From positions 1-64,000 of the forward strand of contig JARIDB010000081.1 in the NCBI GenBank assembly GCA_029257045.1: a stretch of 64,000 nucleotides of DNA. The letters are read 5' to 3'. The translations under genes were made by a program, and so were the position numbers. This DNA comes from Clostridium sp. (GTDB taxonomy: Bacteria; Bacillota; Clostridia; Clostridiales; Clostridiaceae). Positions 53,799 to 61,775 of the stretch are shown one piece after another; the stretch's first letter is position 1; every line of letters starts with the position of its first letter. The notes beneath the pieces are model-generated. The model was not told where the DNA came from, ran no database searches, and saw nothing but the letters and a program-made list of their open reading frames with translations.

Positions 53799-55160
53799 AT
53801 GACAAATGTAGAAATAGCAAAAAATCTAGTTGAACTAGTTGGTGGAAAGCAAAATATTAAATCTGTAACGAATTGTATGACTCGTTGCAGACTTGAACTT
53901 GTTGATTATTCATTAGTGGATATGGATAATCTTAAGAAATCTCAAGATGCTTTAGGTGTTGTAAAAACTGAAAATCAATTACAAGTAATTTATGGTACTG
54001 GTAAAGTAAATAAAGTAACTGCAGAAGTTAAAAAGATAATAGGTGAAACTATTGTTATTGGAGAAGAAGCAGTAAAAGCAACAAAAGCTCAATTAAAAGC
54101 AAAAAATAATACTACATTTAAAAATATACTTAGAAGATTAGGTAATGTTTTCATACCTTTAATACCTTTATTTGTAGCTTGTGGACTTGTGTTAGCAATA
54201 AATAATATTTGTGGAATTAAGTTTGGAGATGCTTATAAAGAAACAGCGTCAGGTCAAATTATAGGGCTTATAGGAAATTCAGTATTCTCAGTTTTATCAA
54301 TTTTAGTTGGTGTAAATGCAGCTAAAGAATTTGGTTCAGAGATGCCAATGATGGGTGGAGCTTTAGGTGGAATATTATCATCAGCTGCTTTAGCTAAAAT
54401 AACTCTTTTTGGTAAACCTTTAACACCAGGACGTGGCGGTATAATATCAGTTATACTAGTAGTAGTTTTAGCGGTATATATTGAAAAAGCTTGTAGAAAA
54501 TTTGTACCAGATGTTTTAGATTTATTCTTAACACCATTAATAACTTTAGGTATATCAGTTATTGCGGCATTATTTATACTTCAACCAATTGGTGGATTTA
54601 TTTCAGACTCAATGGGAATATTAATTGCAAATACAATTTCTTCAAATAATATGTTTATATCAGTATTATCAGGTGCATTATCAGGTGGATTATTCTTACC
54701 ACTAGTTATGACAGGAATGCATCAAGCATTAACACCAATTCATGCAGACTTAATAACTAACTATGGATTTACAGTGTTACTTCCAATATTAGCAACAGCA
54801 GGTATGGCACAAGTTGGAGCAACTATTGCAGTACTTAAGAAAACTAAAAATGAAAGATTAAAGAAAACAGCTAAAAATGGTTTAGTACCAGGATTCTTAG
54901 GAATTGGAGAACCACTAATTTATGGTATAACATTACCTTTGGGTAAACCTTTCCTTGGTGCTTGTTTAGGAGCAGCCGTAGGTGGAGCTGTAATGGCATT
55001 CTTCAAAGTTGGATCATTAGCTATAGGAGTTTCAGGATTACCACTTGCTTTATTAATAGCAGATGGAAAGATGATTACATTCCTAATTGGAGTTCTAGCA
55101 TCTTATATAGCAGGATACTTATTCACAGCTATGTTAGGATTTGAAGATCCAGTAGAATAG
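53799..55160 (+). CDS. murP: PTS MurNAc-type EIIBC (Glc family)
   Basis: This 453-residue fused IIB-IIC has an N-terminal IIB domain (about 1-85) with the phosphocysteine in SVTNCMTRCRLEL (Cys about 28). The IIC domain (about 105-450) has about ten membrane segments and the typical stretches RLGNVFIPLIPLFVACGL, GMHQALTPIHADLI and FLGIGEPLIYGITLPL. The sucrose/MurNAc branch lacks its own IIA and borrows the glucose-type IIA. Position after murQ makes MurNAc, or MurNAc-GlcNAc disaccharide as in Gram-positive MurP, the likely substrate. The ATG follows GGAGGAACGGAAA. The conserved element copy D starts 12 nt after the stop codon. Confidence 0.85.
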   Translation: MTNVEIAKNLVELVGGKQNIKSVTNCMTRCRLELVDYSLVDMDNLKKSQDALGVVKTENQLQVIYGTGKVNKVTAEVKKIIGETIVIGEEAVKATKAQLKAKNNTTFKNILRRLGNVFIPLIPLFVACGLVLAINNICGIKFGDAYKETASGQIIGLIGNSVFSVLSILVGVNAAKEFGSEMPMMGGALGGILSSAALAKITLFGKPLTPGRGGIISVILVVVLAVYIEKACRKFVPDVLDLFLTPLITLGISVIAALFILQPIGGFISDSMGILIANTISSNNMFISVLSGALSGGLFLPLVMTGMHQALTPIHADLITNYGFTVLLPILATAGMAQVGATIAVLKKTKNERLKKTAKNGLVPGFLGIGEPLIYGITLPLGKPFLGACLGAAVGGAVMAFFKVGSLAIGVSGLPLALLIADGKMITFLIGVLASYIAGYLFTAMLGFEDPVE

Positions 55161-55171
55161 GCATTGGCATT

Positions 55172-55258
55172 TAGTACTTAGTGAAATTGAGCACAGCGAT
55201 AATTGAACTTAGTACGAAAGCTCATCTACCGAAGCTTGCCTGAGGTAGATGATCCTTT
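55172..55258 (+). repeat. conserved intergenic element, copy D
   Basis: Helix 1 GTACT (55174-55178)/AGTAC (55211-55215), inner AATT/AATT next to tandem GA/GA, linker GAAAGCT, helix 2 CATCTACC (55223-55230)/GGTAGATG (55244-55251), then ATCCTTT. It shares with copy A the helix-2 loop GAAGCTTGCCTGA. Confidence 0.7.
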
Positions 55259-55301
55259 AAGAAGAAACGTAGTTAAGGATGAAATTTAAATAAATAATTA
55301 T

Positions 55302-55357
55302 TAGGAGTTTTGAATTAATTAATTGAATATATTAATAATTCTAGACTCCTATTTTTA
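55302..55357 (+). terminator. terminator between murP and second mupG
   Basis: TAGGAGT pairs with ACTCCTA with an inner AATTAATTAATT/ATTAATAATT stem; tail TTTTTATA. Downstream genes may need a separate promoter or read-through. Confidence 0.65.
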
Positions 55358-55411
55358 TAAAGCAGTTAAAAAAATTAAATAATTGTGAATTAGAAAATGG
55401 AGGGTATTTAA

Positions 55412-56491
55412 ATGTCAGTAGGATTTTCAATATATTTTGGATTAGATAACACAAAAGAAGAAAACATAGAGTTATTAAAACAGGCTCATAAACTAGGGTT
55501 TAAAAGAATATTTATATCTCTTCATGTACCAGAAGCCAACTATGATGTATTAAAGGTTGAGGTAAGAGAATTTTTAAACCTAGCAAAAGAATATGATATG
55601 GATATAGTTAGCGATATATCCCCTAATACCTTTAAATTTATGGATTTAGAAGATAAAGATCTTAAAGGGTTGGCTTATATGGGAGCTAAAACAATAAGAA
55701 TAGACTTTGGATATAGCGAAGAAGAAATAGCTAAAATGAGCAAAAATAATTATGGTTTAAAAGTTCAATTAAATGCTTCAACTATAACAGAAGAATTTTT
55801 TGAAAACTTAGATAGTTTTTCTCCAGATTATAAAAATATAGATGCTCTTCATAATTTTTATCCAAGAGTAGGAACTGGAATTTCAGAAGAATGTATGATA
55901 GAAAAAAATAAGATTTTGAAATCTAGGGGAATAAAACCTTGTGCTTTTGTCCAATCTAACAATAGAAAAAGAAGTCCTTTAAAAGATGGACTACCAACTT
56001 TAGAAGATCATAGGGGCTTAGTAGTAAAGGATGCAGCTAAACACTTATTTGCATTAGAAAATAAATCAGTGTTTATAGGAGATTCACTTCCAACATTAGA
56101 AGAATTAAAAGCTTTATCTTCAATAAATAAGGATAAAATAGAGTTAGACATAGAATTATTAAGTGATAATGATGACATAATAAGATTATTAAAAGAAGAT
56201 CATACAGCAAGAACTGATGAAGCTAGAGATGCTATAAGATCAAGTGAAATCAGATTAAAATTAAAAGGAGCAATTATAGAACCTTTTAATACTGTAGGTA
56301 AAAGATATGGTGATATAACAATAGATAATAAAGACTACATGAGGTATATGGGAGAACTTCAAATAATAAAAAAAGAACAAAAAGGTGATCCTAGAACAAA
56401 TGTAGTTGCCAAAGTTTTAGAAAAAGATTTATATTTATTAAAATATATTACAGCAGGAAAAGGATTTTGTTTTAATATAACTAATAAATAA
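55412..56491 (+). CDS. mupG: MupG-type 6-phospho-N-acetylmuramidase (DUF871), copy 2
   Basis: This 359-residue DUF871 protein has the same layout as copy 1 and matching motifs: GFSIYFGLDNTKEENIELLK, DIVSDISPNTFKFM, GAKTIRIDFGYS, LHNFYPRVGTGIS (about 148-160) and DYMRYMGELQI near the end. It diverges widely from copy 1 elsewhere, so the two are old paralogues, not a recent duplication. Its place after murQP fits cleavage of MurNAc-6-phosphate-GlcNAc brought in by MurP, followed by MurQ. GGAGGG precedes the ATG. Substrate differences between the copies are unknown. Confidence 0.85.
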   Translation: MSVGFSIYFGLDNTKEENIELLKQAHKLGFKRIFISLHVPEANYDVLKVEVREFLNLAKEYDMDIVSDISPNTFKFMDLEDKDLKGLAYMGAKTIRIDFGYSEEEIAKMSKNNYGLKVQLNASTITEEFFENLDSFSPDYKNIDALHNFYPRVGTGISEECMIEKNKILKSRGIKPCAFVQSNNRKRSPLKDGLPTLEDHRGLVVKDAAKHLFALENKSVFIGDSLPTLEELKALSSINKDKIELDIELLSDNDDIIRLLKEDHTARTDEARDAIRSSEIRLKLKGAIIEPFNTVGKRYGDITIDNKDYMRYMGELQIIKKEQKGDPRTNVVAKVLEKDLYLLKYITAGKGFCFNITNK

Positions 56492-56515
56492 TAAGAAATA
56501 ATATAAAACTTACTA

Positions 56516-56543
56516 TTGAAAATAAATAAAATAGAAATATAAT
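56516..56543 (+). promoter_or_regulatory. rpiR promoter
   Basis: TTGAAA (56516-56521), 16-nt spacer, TATAAT (56538-56543). Transcription would start near 56550, at the edge of the nested palindrome. Confidence 0.6.
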
Positions 56544-56546
56544 TAA

Positions 56547-56593
56547 AGTGATAGTATATACATGAAAATAAGTTTCAATTATAGACTATCACT
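56547..56593 (+). promoter_or_regulatory. nested palindrome in rpiR leader (probable operator or RNA hairpin)
   Basis: The outer arms AGTGATAGT (56547-56555) and ACTATCACT (56585-56593) and the inner arms TGAAA (56563-56567) and TTTCA (56573-56577) share one centre at 56570. Parts of the region between them also pair. Confidence 0.65.
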
Positions 56594-56639
56594 AAAAATA
56601 TTTTATTGGAAATATAATTTGAAAGTAGGAAGTGAACTA

Positions 56640-57485
56640 GTGAATATATTAAATTATATAAAACAAAACCATGATAGTTTTACGGAAAGAGAAAAGTTAA
56701 TAGCAAATTATTTATTAAGTAGTAAAAAAAGCATAATAAGCATGTCAGCAAAAGATATAGCAACGCTGACAAATACATCAGCACCAACGGTGGTGAGATT
56801 TTCCAAAAAAATAGGATTTAATAGTTTAAATGAAATGAAATTACAATTATCAATAAACTTAGAAAATGAAGAAAATGATTCGGAGTTTGAATATTTAGAT
56901 GGAAATTTATCAACTAAAAATATTATTTTAGGTATAAAAGGTTCTATAGATTCAATTATGAATCAAACTATGGGAGTACTTAAAGAAGAAGAATTAGAAA
57001 AAGCAATAGAGAAACTAATAAAAGCAAGGAATGTATACATATACAGCATTGGTAGTTCTGGCCTTGTAGGTCAAGATTTCTATTATAAGTTAAGTAGAAT
57101 TAATAAAAGGTGTACAGCACATCTAGATACCCATCTTCAAATAACTTCATCAGCATTAGTAGAAAAGGATGATGTAGTAATAGCTATATCTTATTCAGGA
57201 GAAACAAAAGAAGTTTTAACTTGTGTTGAAAATGCAAAAAGAAGAGGAGCGACTGTAATTGCCATAACTAAGGCAAGTATAAATAATACTTTAGAAAATA
57301 TTTCTGATATAGTCCTTCAGGTTCCTTATGTAGAAAGATCTTTAAGAGAAGGGGCCATGAGTTCAAGAATATCTCAATTAGCTATTATAGACATGCTATT
57401 TATAGGAATGGCAAAAAACAACTTAAAAGAAGTGGAAGAAAAACTAAGACTAACGAGAAAAGCAATAGAAGAATTAAAAAGTTAA
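56640..57485 (+). CDS. RpiR-family regulator (MurR-like)
   Basis: This is a 281-residue regulator. The N-terminal HTH (about 1-77) includes FTEREKLIANYLLSS, MSAKDIATLTNTSAPTVVRF and SKKIGFNSLNEMKLQL. A C-terminal SIS sugar-phosphate sensing domain follows (about 110-260; VYIYSIGSSGLVGQDFYYKL, VIAISYSGETKEVLTCVENA). RpiR proteins next to murQP usually respond to MurNAc-6-phosphate. The start is GTG at 56640, 7 nt after AGGAAG. An ATG 26 codons upstream would place the nested palindrome inside the gene and add non-conserved sequence. Autoregulation is suggested by the shared TGAAA-N5-TTTCA repeat. Confidence 0.87.
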   Translation: MNILNYIKQNHDSFTEREKLIANYLLSSKKSIISMSAKDIATLTNTSAPTVVRFSKKIGFNSLNEMKLQLSINLENEENDSEFEYLDGNLSTKNIILGIKGSIDSIMNQTMGVLKEEELEKAIEKLIKARNVYIYSIGSSGLVGQDFYYKLSRINKRCTAHLDTHLQITSSALVEKDDVVIAISYSGETKEVLTCVENAKRRGATVIAITKASINNTLENISDIVLQVPYVERSLREGAMSSRISQLAIIDMLFIGMAKNNLKEVEEKLRLTRKAIEELKS

Positions 57486-57519
57486 GATTAACAAGAAAAG
57501 CAATAGAAAGATTAAAAAA
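57445..57519 (+). repeat. 38-nt tandem duplication at the 3' end of rpiR
   Basis: Two copies (57445-57482 and 57483-57519) share TAAGAYTAAC, AGAAAAGCAATAGAA and AATTAAAAA-type sequence with a few differences. The first includes the rpiR stop codon; the second is untranslated in that frame. Confidence 0.6.
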
Positions 57520-57524
57520 TAACA

Positions 57525-57575
57525 TTAATTAATAAAGCAAGATTTGCAGAGCAAATCTTGCTTTATTAATTATAA
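57525..57575. terminator. rpiR terminator, 20-bp perfect stem
   Basis: ATTAATAAAGCAAGATTTGC (57528-57547) and its exact complement (57551-57570) around an AGA loop, with AT-rich flanks. Confidence 0.75.
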
Positions 57576-57789
57576 TTATCAATGTTTAATTTTGTCCTAA
57601 GAAAACCATATCATAATTGACACTCTTTAAATTGAATAGTAAGTTACCCTAATGTATACTTTAGTTGTAGGAAAGAATAAGAGTTATATAAAAAAGTTTA
57701 AAATATAATTGGTTTCATAGGATTAAATAAATGCGCTGCCTTTGTAAACGGTTATAGTTTTAAATTAATAATTTAAGGGGGATAATTTT
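57576..57789 (+). other. upstream region of the mannitol operon
   Basis: This contains a TATAAT (57704-57709) with no good -35 and the cre-like site at 57743-57756. No ORF. Gene-free sequence from the rpiR stop totals about 300 nt. Confidence 0.4.
57743..57756 (+). promoter_or_regulatory. cre-like catabolite repression site before mtlA
   Basis: TGTAAACGGTTATA fits the Bacillus cre consensus TGWAANCGNTNWCA with one mismatch. It sits 34 nt before the mtlA ATG. Confidence 0.65.
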
Positions 57790-59202
57790 ATGAATACAAA
57801 AGCGAGAGTACAAAAAATAGGGAACTTTTTATCAAGTATGGTTCTTCCAAATATAGCAGCTTTTATAGCATGGGGTCTTATAACAGCTTTATTTATACCA
57901 ACAGGATGGATTCCAAATGAAAATTTAGCAAACTTAGTTGGCCCAATGCTATCATATTTATTACCAATATTAATAGGTTTCCAAGGTGGTAATCTTATAT
58001 ACGGAACTAGAGGAGCTGTAGTTGGAGCAATTGCAACAGCAGGTGTTGTAGTTGGATCTTCAATCCCAATGTTCATAGGAGCTATGATAATGGGACCTTT
58101 AGGTGGATGGTTAATCAAAAAGTTTGATGAACTAATAGAAGGGAAAGTACCTACAGGATTTGAAATGTTAGTAAATAACTTCTCAGCAGGAATTTTAGGT
58201 GCAGGACTTTCAATGTTTGCCTTTAAGGTAATTGAACCTTTAGTAACAGCTTTCTCAAATGGTTTAGGAAATTTAGCAGGTATAGTAACAGAAAAAGGTC
58301 TATTACCTTTAATAGCAATAGCTGTTGAACCAGCAAAGATTTTATTCTTAAACAATGCAATTAATCACGGGATATTAACACCACTTGGATTAGAACAAGC
58401 AAAAGAAATGGGAAAATCAATTTACTTCTTATTAGAAGCTAACCCAGGTCCAGGACTAGGAATATTATTAGCATATATCGTATATGGAAGAGGAAACGCA
58501 AAGCAATCAGCACCAGGAGCAGTTATTATCCACTTCTTAGGTGGTATTCATGAAATATACTTCCCATATATATTAATGAAACCAGCTTTATTATTAGCAG
58601 TAATAGGTGGAGGAATAGCAGCAAACTTAACATTTGTATTAACTAAAGCAGGTCTAGTTGCAGCAGCTTCACCAGGAAGTATATTTGCAATATTAGCAAT
58701 GACACCAAAGGGTGGCCATTTCGGAGTTATAGCAGGGGTTTTAGTTGGAGCAGTAGTTTCATTTGCAATAGGATCACTTGTATTAAAAAGCAGTAAGTCT
58801 CAAGATACTGATGAATTAGAAGATGCTCAAAATAAAATAAAGAACTTAAAAGCTGAAAGCAAAGGACAAGCAGCAGCAACAGCAACAGCTGAAGTTTTAA
58901 CTAGAAGCGAAGCTTTGCCAAGCAAAATAGAATTAATAGTATTTGCTTGTGATGCAGGAATGGGTTCATCAGCAATGGGAGAATCAATCCTTAAAAAGAA
59001 GATAAAAGAAGCAGGAATTAATATACCAGTAAGTCATTGTCCAGTAAGTCAAATACCAAACAATGCAGATGTTGTATTTACTCAAGAAAACTTAGAAGGA
59101 AGAGCTAGAGCTTCAGCTCCAAATGCACATATAATTACAATTAAAAACTTTTTAGATAATGGAAGCTATGACAAGTTTATAAAAGAATTAAAAAACAGAT
59201 AA
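57790..59202 (+). CDS. mtlA: PTS mannitol-specific EIICB
   Basis: This 470-residue fused permease has an IIC domain at about 1-340 with the mannitol signature stretches [53 protein letters not shown] and [18 protein letters not shown]. After a linker the IIB domain (about 378-470) has the phosphocysteine in [16 protein letters not shown]. It imports mannitol as mannitol-1-phosphate, with the separate IIA encoded by mtlF. The ATG follows GGGGGAT. It heads mtlA-mtlR-mtlF-mtlD. Confidence 0.93.
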   Translation: MNTKARVQKIGNFLSSMVLPNIAAFIAWGLITALFIPTGWIPNENLANLVGPMLSYLLPILIGFQGGNLIYGTRGAVVGAIATAGVVVGSSIPMFIGAMIMGPLGGWLIKKFDELIEGKVPTGFEMLVNNFSAGILGAGLSMFAFKVIEPLVTAFSNGLGNLAGIVTEKGLLPLIAIAVEPAKILFLNNAINHGILTPLGLEQAKEMGKSIYFLLEANPGPGLGILLAYIVYGRGNAKQSAPGAVIIHFLGGIHEIYFPYILMKPALLLAVIGGGIAANLTFVLTKAGLVAAASPGSIFAILAMTPKGGHFGVIAGVLVGAVVSFAIGSLVLKSSKSQDTDELEDAQNKIKNLKAESKGQAAATATAEVLTRSEALPSKIELIVFACDAGMGSSAMGESILKKKIKEAGINIPVSHCPVSQIPNNADVVFTQENLEGRARASAPNAHIITIKNFLDNGSYDKFIKELKNR

Positions 59203-59271
59203 GAATATATAAAGTTAAAAAAGATTAGACTAGAATTATATGAAAATATAAGAGTGAGGCTAGGTGATTAT

Positions 59272-61332
59272 ATGAAAGATTTAACTCCTAGGCAGCAGTT
59301 TATATTAAATGAATTATTAAATGAAGGTTCTTTAGAAATAAAGAACCTTCAGAAACAATTTGATATAAGTGATAAAACAATTTATAGAGAAGTCACAGCT
59401 ATAAATAAATGCTTAAGCAGACATAGTATAAATGTTTTTAATTCCTATAATTTAGAATTAATTATTTCAGGTAAAAAAGAAATTATAGAAAAGCTTAGAA
59501 AAGAGTCAATTAAAGTGCCTGTACAATGGGTGCTTAACAAAAATCAAAGACAAATAATGATTCTAACAGAACTGTTGCTTACAAAAGAGCCTATTAAAGC
59601 TACATACTTTAAATCAAAATACAATGTTGCTATGGCAAGTATAAGTTTTGACTTAGATTATATTGAAGAATGGGCAATTAAGAAAAATCTATTTTTGGCA
59701 AGGAAAAAAAGTTATGGAATAGAATTAGAAGGTCCTCAATGGAATAAGAGGACTGCCCTTAGTGAAATCTTTTTTAGTCTTAAACCCTTAGATGAATTAT
59801 TAAAATTCTTTTATGGAGAAGAAAAAGACCCATCTATTGATTTGATTTTTAAAATTGCTTTTGGTGAGAAAAACACAACCTTGGTAAAAAATATCTTAAA
59901 AGATACAAAGATAGAGATATTAAATAACAATGATGTAAAATATTTTGAGTTTTTCATACAACTACTAATTTCTATAAAAAATATAGAAATAGGAACAACC
60001 ATGATATTACCAGATGAAATAATTGAAGAAATACTACAGTCAAATGAGCTTTGTGAAATAGAAGAGTTAAATCAGAAATTAATATTAAAAGGTATAGAAC
60101 TTCCAAGGGAAGAAAGAGCCTATTTAAAATTATATATAAATAATTACGACTATTATAACGAAAATCCAGTTAATAATGTTGGTATTAATATAAACTCAGT
60201 AGTTAAAGAGTTTATAGAAGAAATATCAAATAAGGTTAATGTGAATTTAAACTCAGATGAACAACTTATAAATAATCTAAATCAACATTTTAATCAAAGT
60301 ATTAATGTATTGAATATAGGACTTAGAATAATAAATCCTTTACTAAAAGAAATTAAAGATCATAATGAAGAATTATTTGAAGCTGTAAGCAGTATTTGTA
60401 AAAGGATATTTTCAAGATATAGCATTAACATTCCAGATGATGAAGTTGGCTATATAACCCTTCATATAGATGTTGCTATTAAAAAATATCAATACGAATC
60501 TATTAAAATAAAAACTTTAATAATATGTCCGACAGGGATGAGTACAGCGAAAATTCTTTCAAATAGAGTTAAAGGAGCTTTTTCAGAAATTGAAGTAGTA
60601 GAAATAGGATCAGTATTTGATTGGAAAAACCTAGGTCAAAACAACAAATATGATTTAATAATATCTACATTTAATTTAAGTGAAAATTCAAAAAGACTTA
60701 CAGATAAAGAAAACATAATTACTGTATCACCTTTTTTAACAATAAAGGATATAGGAGAAATAAATGAATTTATCTATAAGTTTAATAAAGAAAAAAACAA
60801 CTTAACAATTATAGAAGAAAAAGAAGAAGTTGATAAAGATATAAAAGAATATGAAAATGAAATAGCAGAAAATCTTTTAAAAAGATTTACGCTAAAACAC
60901 TCAAAAGCAAAAACCTTAGAAGAATTAATAACATACATTGCAAGAGATGTAGAAGAAGCAGGGCTTACTGAAAATAAAGAAGAAATAGAAAGATTAATAT
61001 TAGATAGAGAGAAAAAAGGTAATGTAGTTATACCAAGAAGTGGCATAGCATTACTTCATACAAGAAGTGATGAAATGAAAGTTCCTTTTATAGGAGTCTA
61101 TAGGCTAGAGAAAGGAATACCAATGGCAAGTATAGGCTTTTCAATGGAAGAAGTATCTACCTTTTTTGTAATGCTTGCAAGAGCATCAAATGAAAATGAA
61201 GCATTAAAATATCTTGGTAAAATTAGCATAGCCTTAATTGAGAATAAAGATTTTACAGACAAGTTAAAGTCAGCAGATGTTGAAAGTAATATAGATATAA
61301 TTAAAACAATTATTTACACTAGGGAGGAATAA
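59272..61332 (+). CDS. mtlR: MtlR, PRD-containing mannitol operon activator
   Basis: This 686-residue regulator has N-terminal HTH domains (TPRQQFILNELLNEGSLEIK and DISDKTIYREVTAINKCL, about 4-48, then a Mga-like HTH near 90-160). Two PRD modules follow at about 180-290 and 295-400. A IIB-like domain has CPTGMSTAKILSNR (Cys about 419), and a C-terminal IIA-like domain (about 540-686) has GIALLHTRSDEMKVPF. Phosphorylation of PRDs and the IIB/IIA-like domains by PTS proteins controls activity in MtlR proteins. The ATG at 59272 follows TAGGTG; an upstream GTG is less likely. It sits between mtlA and mtlF, the order known in Firmicutes. Confidence 0.9.
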   Translation: MKDLTPRQQFILNELLNEGSLEIKNLQKQFDISDKTIYREVTAINKCLSRHSINVFNSYNLELIISGKKEIIEKLRKESIKVPVQWVLNKNQRQIMILTELLLTKEPIKATYFKSKYNVAMASISFDLDYIEEWAIKKNLFLARKKSYGIELEGPQWNKRTALSEIFFSLKPLDELLKFFYGEEKDPSIDLIFKIAFGEKNTTLVKNILKDTKIEILNNNDVKYFEFFIQLLISIKNIEIGTTMILPDEIIEEILQSNELCEIEELNQKLILKGIELPREERAYLKLYINNYDYYNENPVNNVGININSVVKEFIEEISNKVNVNLNSDEQLINNLNQHFNQSINVLNIGLRIINPLLKEIKDHNEELFEAVSSICKRIFSRYSINIPDDEVGYITLHIDVAIKKYQYESIKIKTLIICPTGMSTAKILSNRVKGAFSEIEVVEIGSVFDWKNLGQNNKYDLIISTFNLSENSKRLTDKENIITVSPFLTIKDIGEINEFIYKFNKEKNNLTIIEEKEEVDKDIKEYENEIAENLLKRFTLKHSKAKTLEELITYIARDVEEAGLTENKEEIERLILDREKKGNVVIPRSGIALLHTRSDEMKVPFIGVYRLEKGIPMASIGFSMEEVSTFFVMLARASNENEALKYLGKISIALIENKDFTDKLKSADVESNIDIIKTIIYTREE

Positions 61333-61334
61333 CA

Positions 61335-61775
61335 ATGGAAAATAAAATCTTAAACTTAAAAAATATTCTTTTAAAGCAAAAAACAGAAGGAAAGCTTCAG
61401 GCTATTGAAAGATCAGGTAAGCTACTAATAGATAATGGCTATGTTAAAGAAAATTATATAGATGGAATGAAGGCTAGGGAAGAAGTAGTTTCAACTTACT
61501 TAGGTAATGGAGTTGCTATTCCCCATGCCATTAATGAATATAAAAAGGAAATATTAAAGACTGGTATTGTAATACTTCAATATCCAGAGGGAGTAGATTT
61601 TGGAGATGGAAATATAGCTTATATCTTGATTGGAATTGCTGGTAATGATGATGAGCATATGGAGATTTTATCAAAAATAGCAATAGTAGTTTCTGAAGAA
61701 GAAAATGTAGATAGATTAAGAAGAGCTAATACAAAAGAAGAAATAGTTAGTATTTTAGAAGAAGGTGAATTTTAA
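61335..61775 (+). CDS. mtlF: PTS mannitol-specific EIIA
   Basis: This 146-residue IIA of the mannitol/fructose family has the phosphorylated His in GNGVAIPHAINEYKKEI (His about 63). KAREEVVSTYLGNG precedes it, with VDFGDGNIAYILIGIAGNDDEHMEILSKIA following. It passes phosphate from HPr to the MtlA IIB domain. It starts 2 nt after the mtlR stop, with GGAGGAATAAC as the ribosome site. Its stop codon overlaps the mtlD start by one base. Confidence 0.93.
   Translation: MENKILNLKNILLKQKTEGKLQAIERSGKLLIDNGYVKENYIDGMKAREEVVSTYLGNGVAIPHAINEYKKEILKTGIVILQYPEGVDFGDGNIAYILIGIAGNDDEHMEILSKIAIVVSEEENVDRLRRANTKEEIVSILEEGEF

Noticed and set aside
56562..56639. Upstream ATG as the start of rpiR
   Set aside because: It would add 26 unconserved residues and put the nested palindrome in the gene; the GTG at 56640 has AGGAAG 7 nt upstream.
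57483..57519. Extended C-terminus of the RpiR protein
   Set aside because: A TAA lies before the duplicated copy in the reading frame, and further stops follow.
57765..58355. Long open frame of about 196 codons on the minus strand under mtlA
   Set aside because: It lies wholly opposite the well-supported mtlA gene, has a Pro/Lys/Ile-rich composition typical of antisense of membrane genes, and has no ribosome site or family match.
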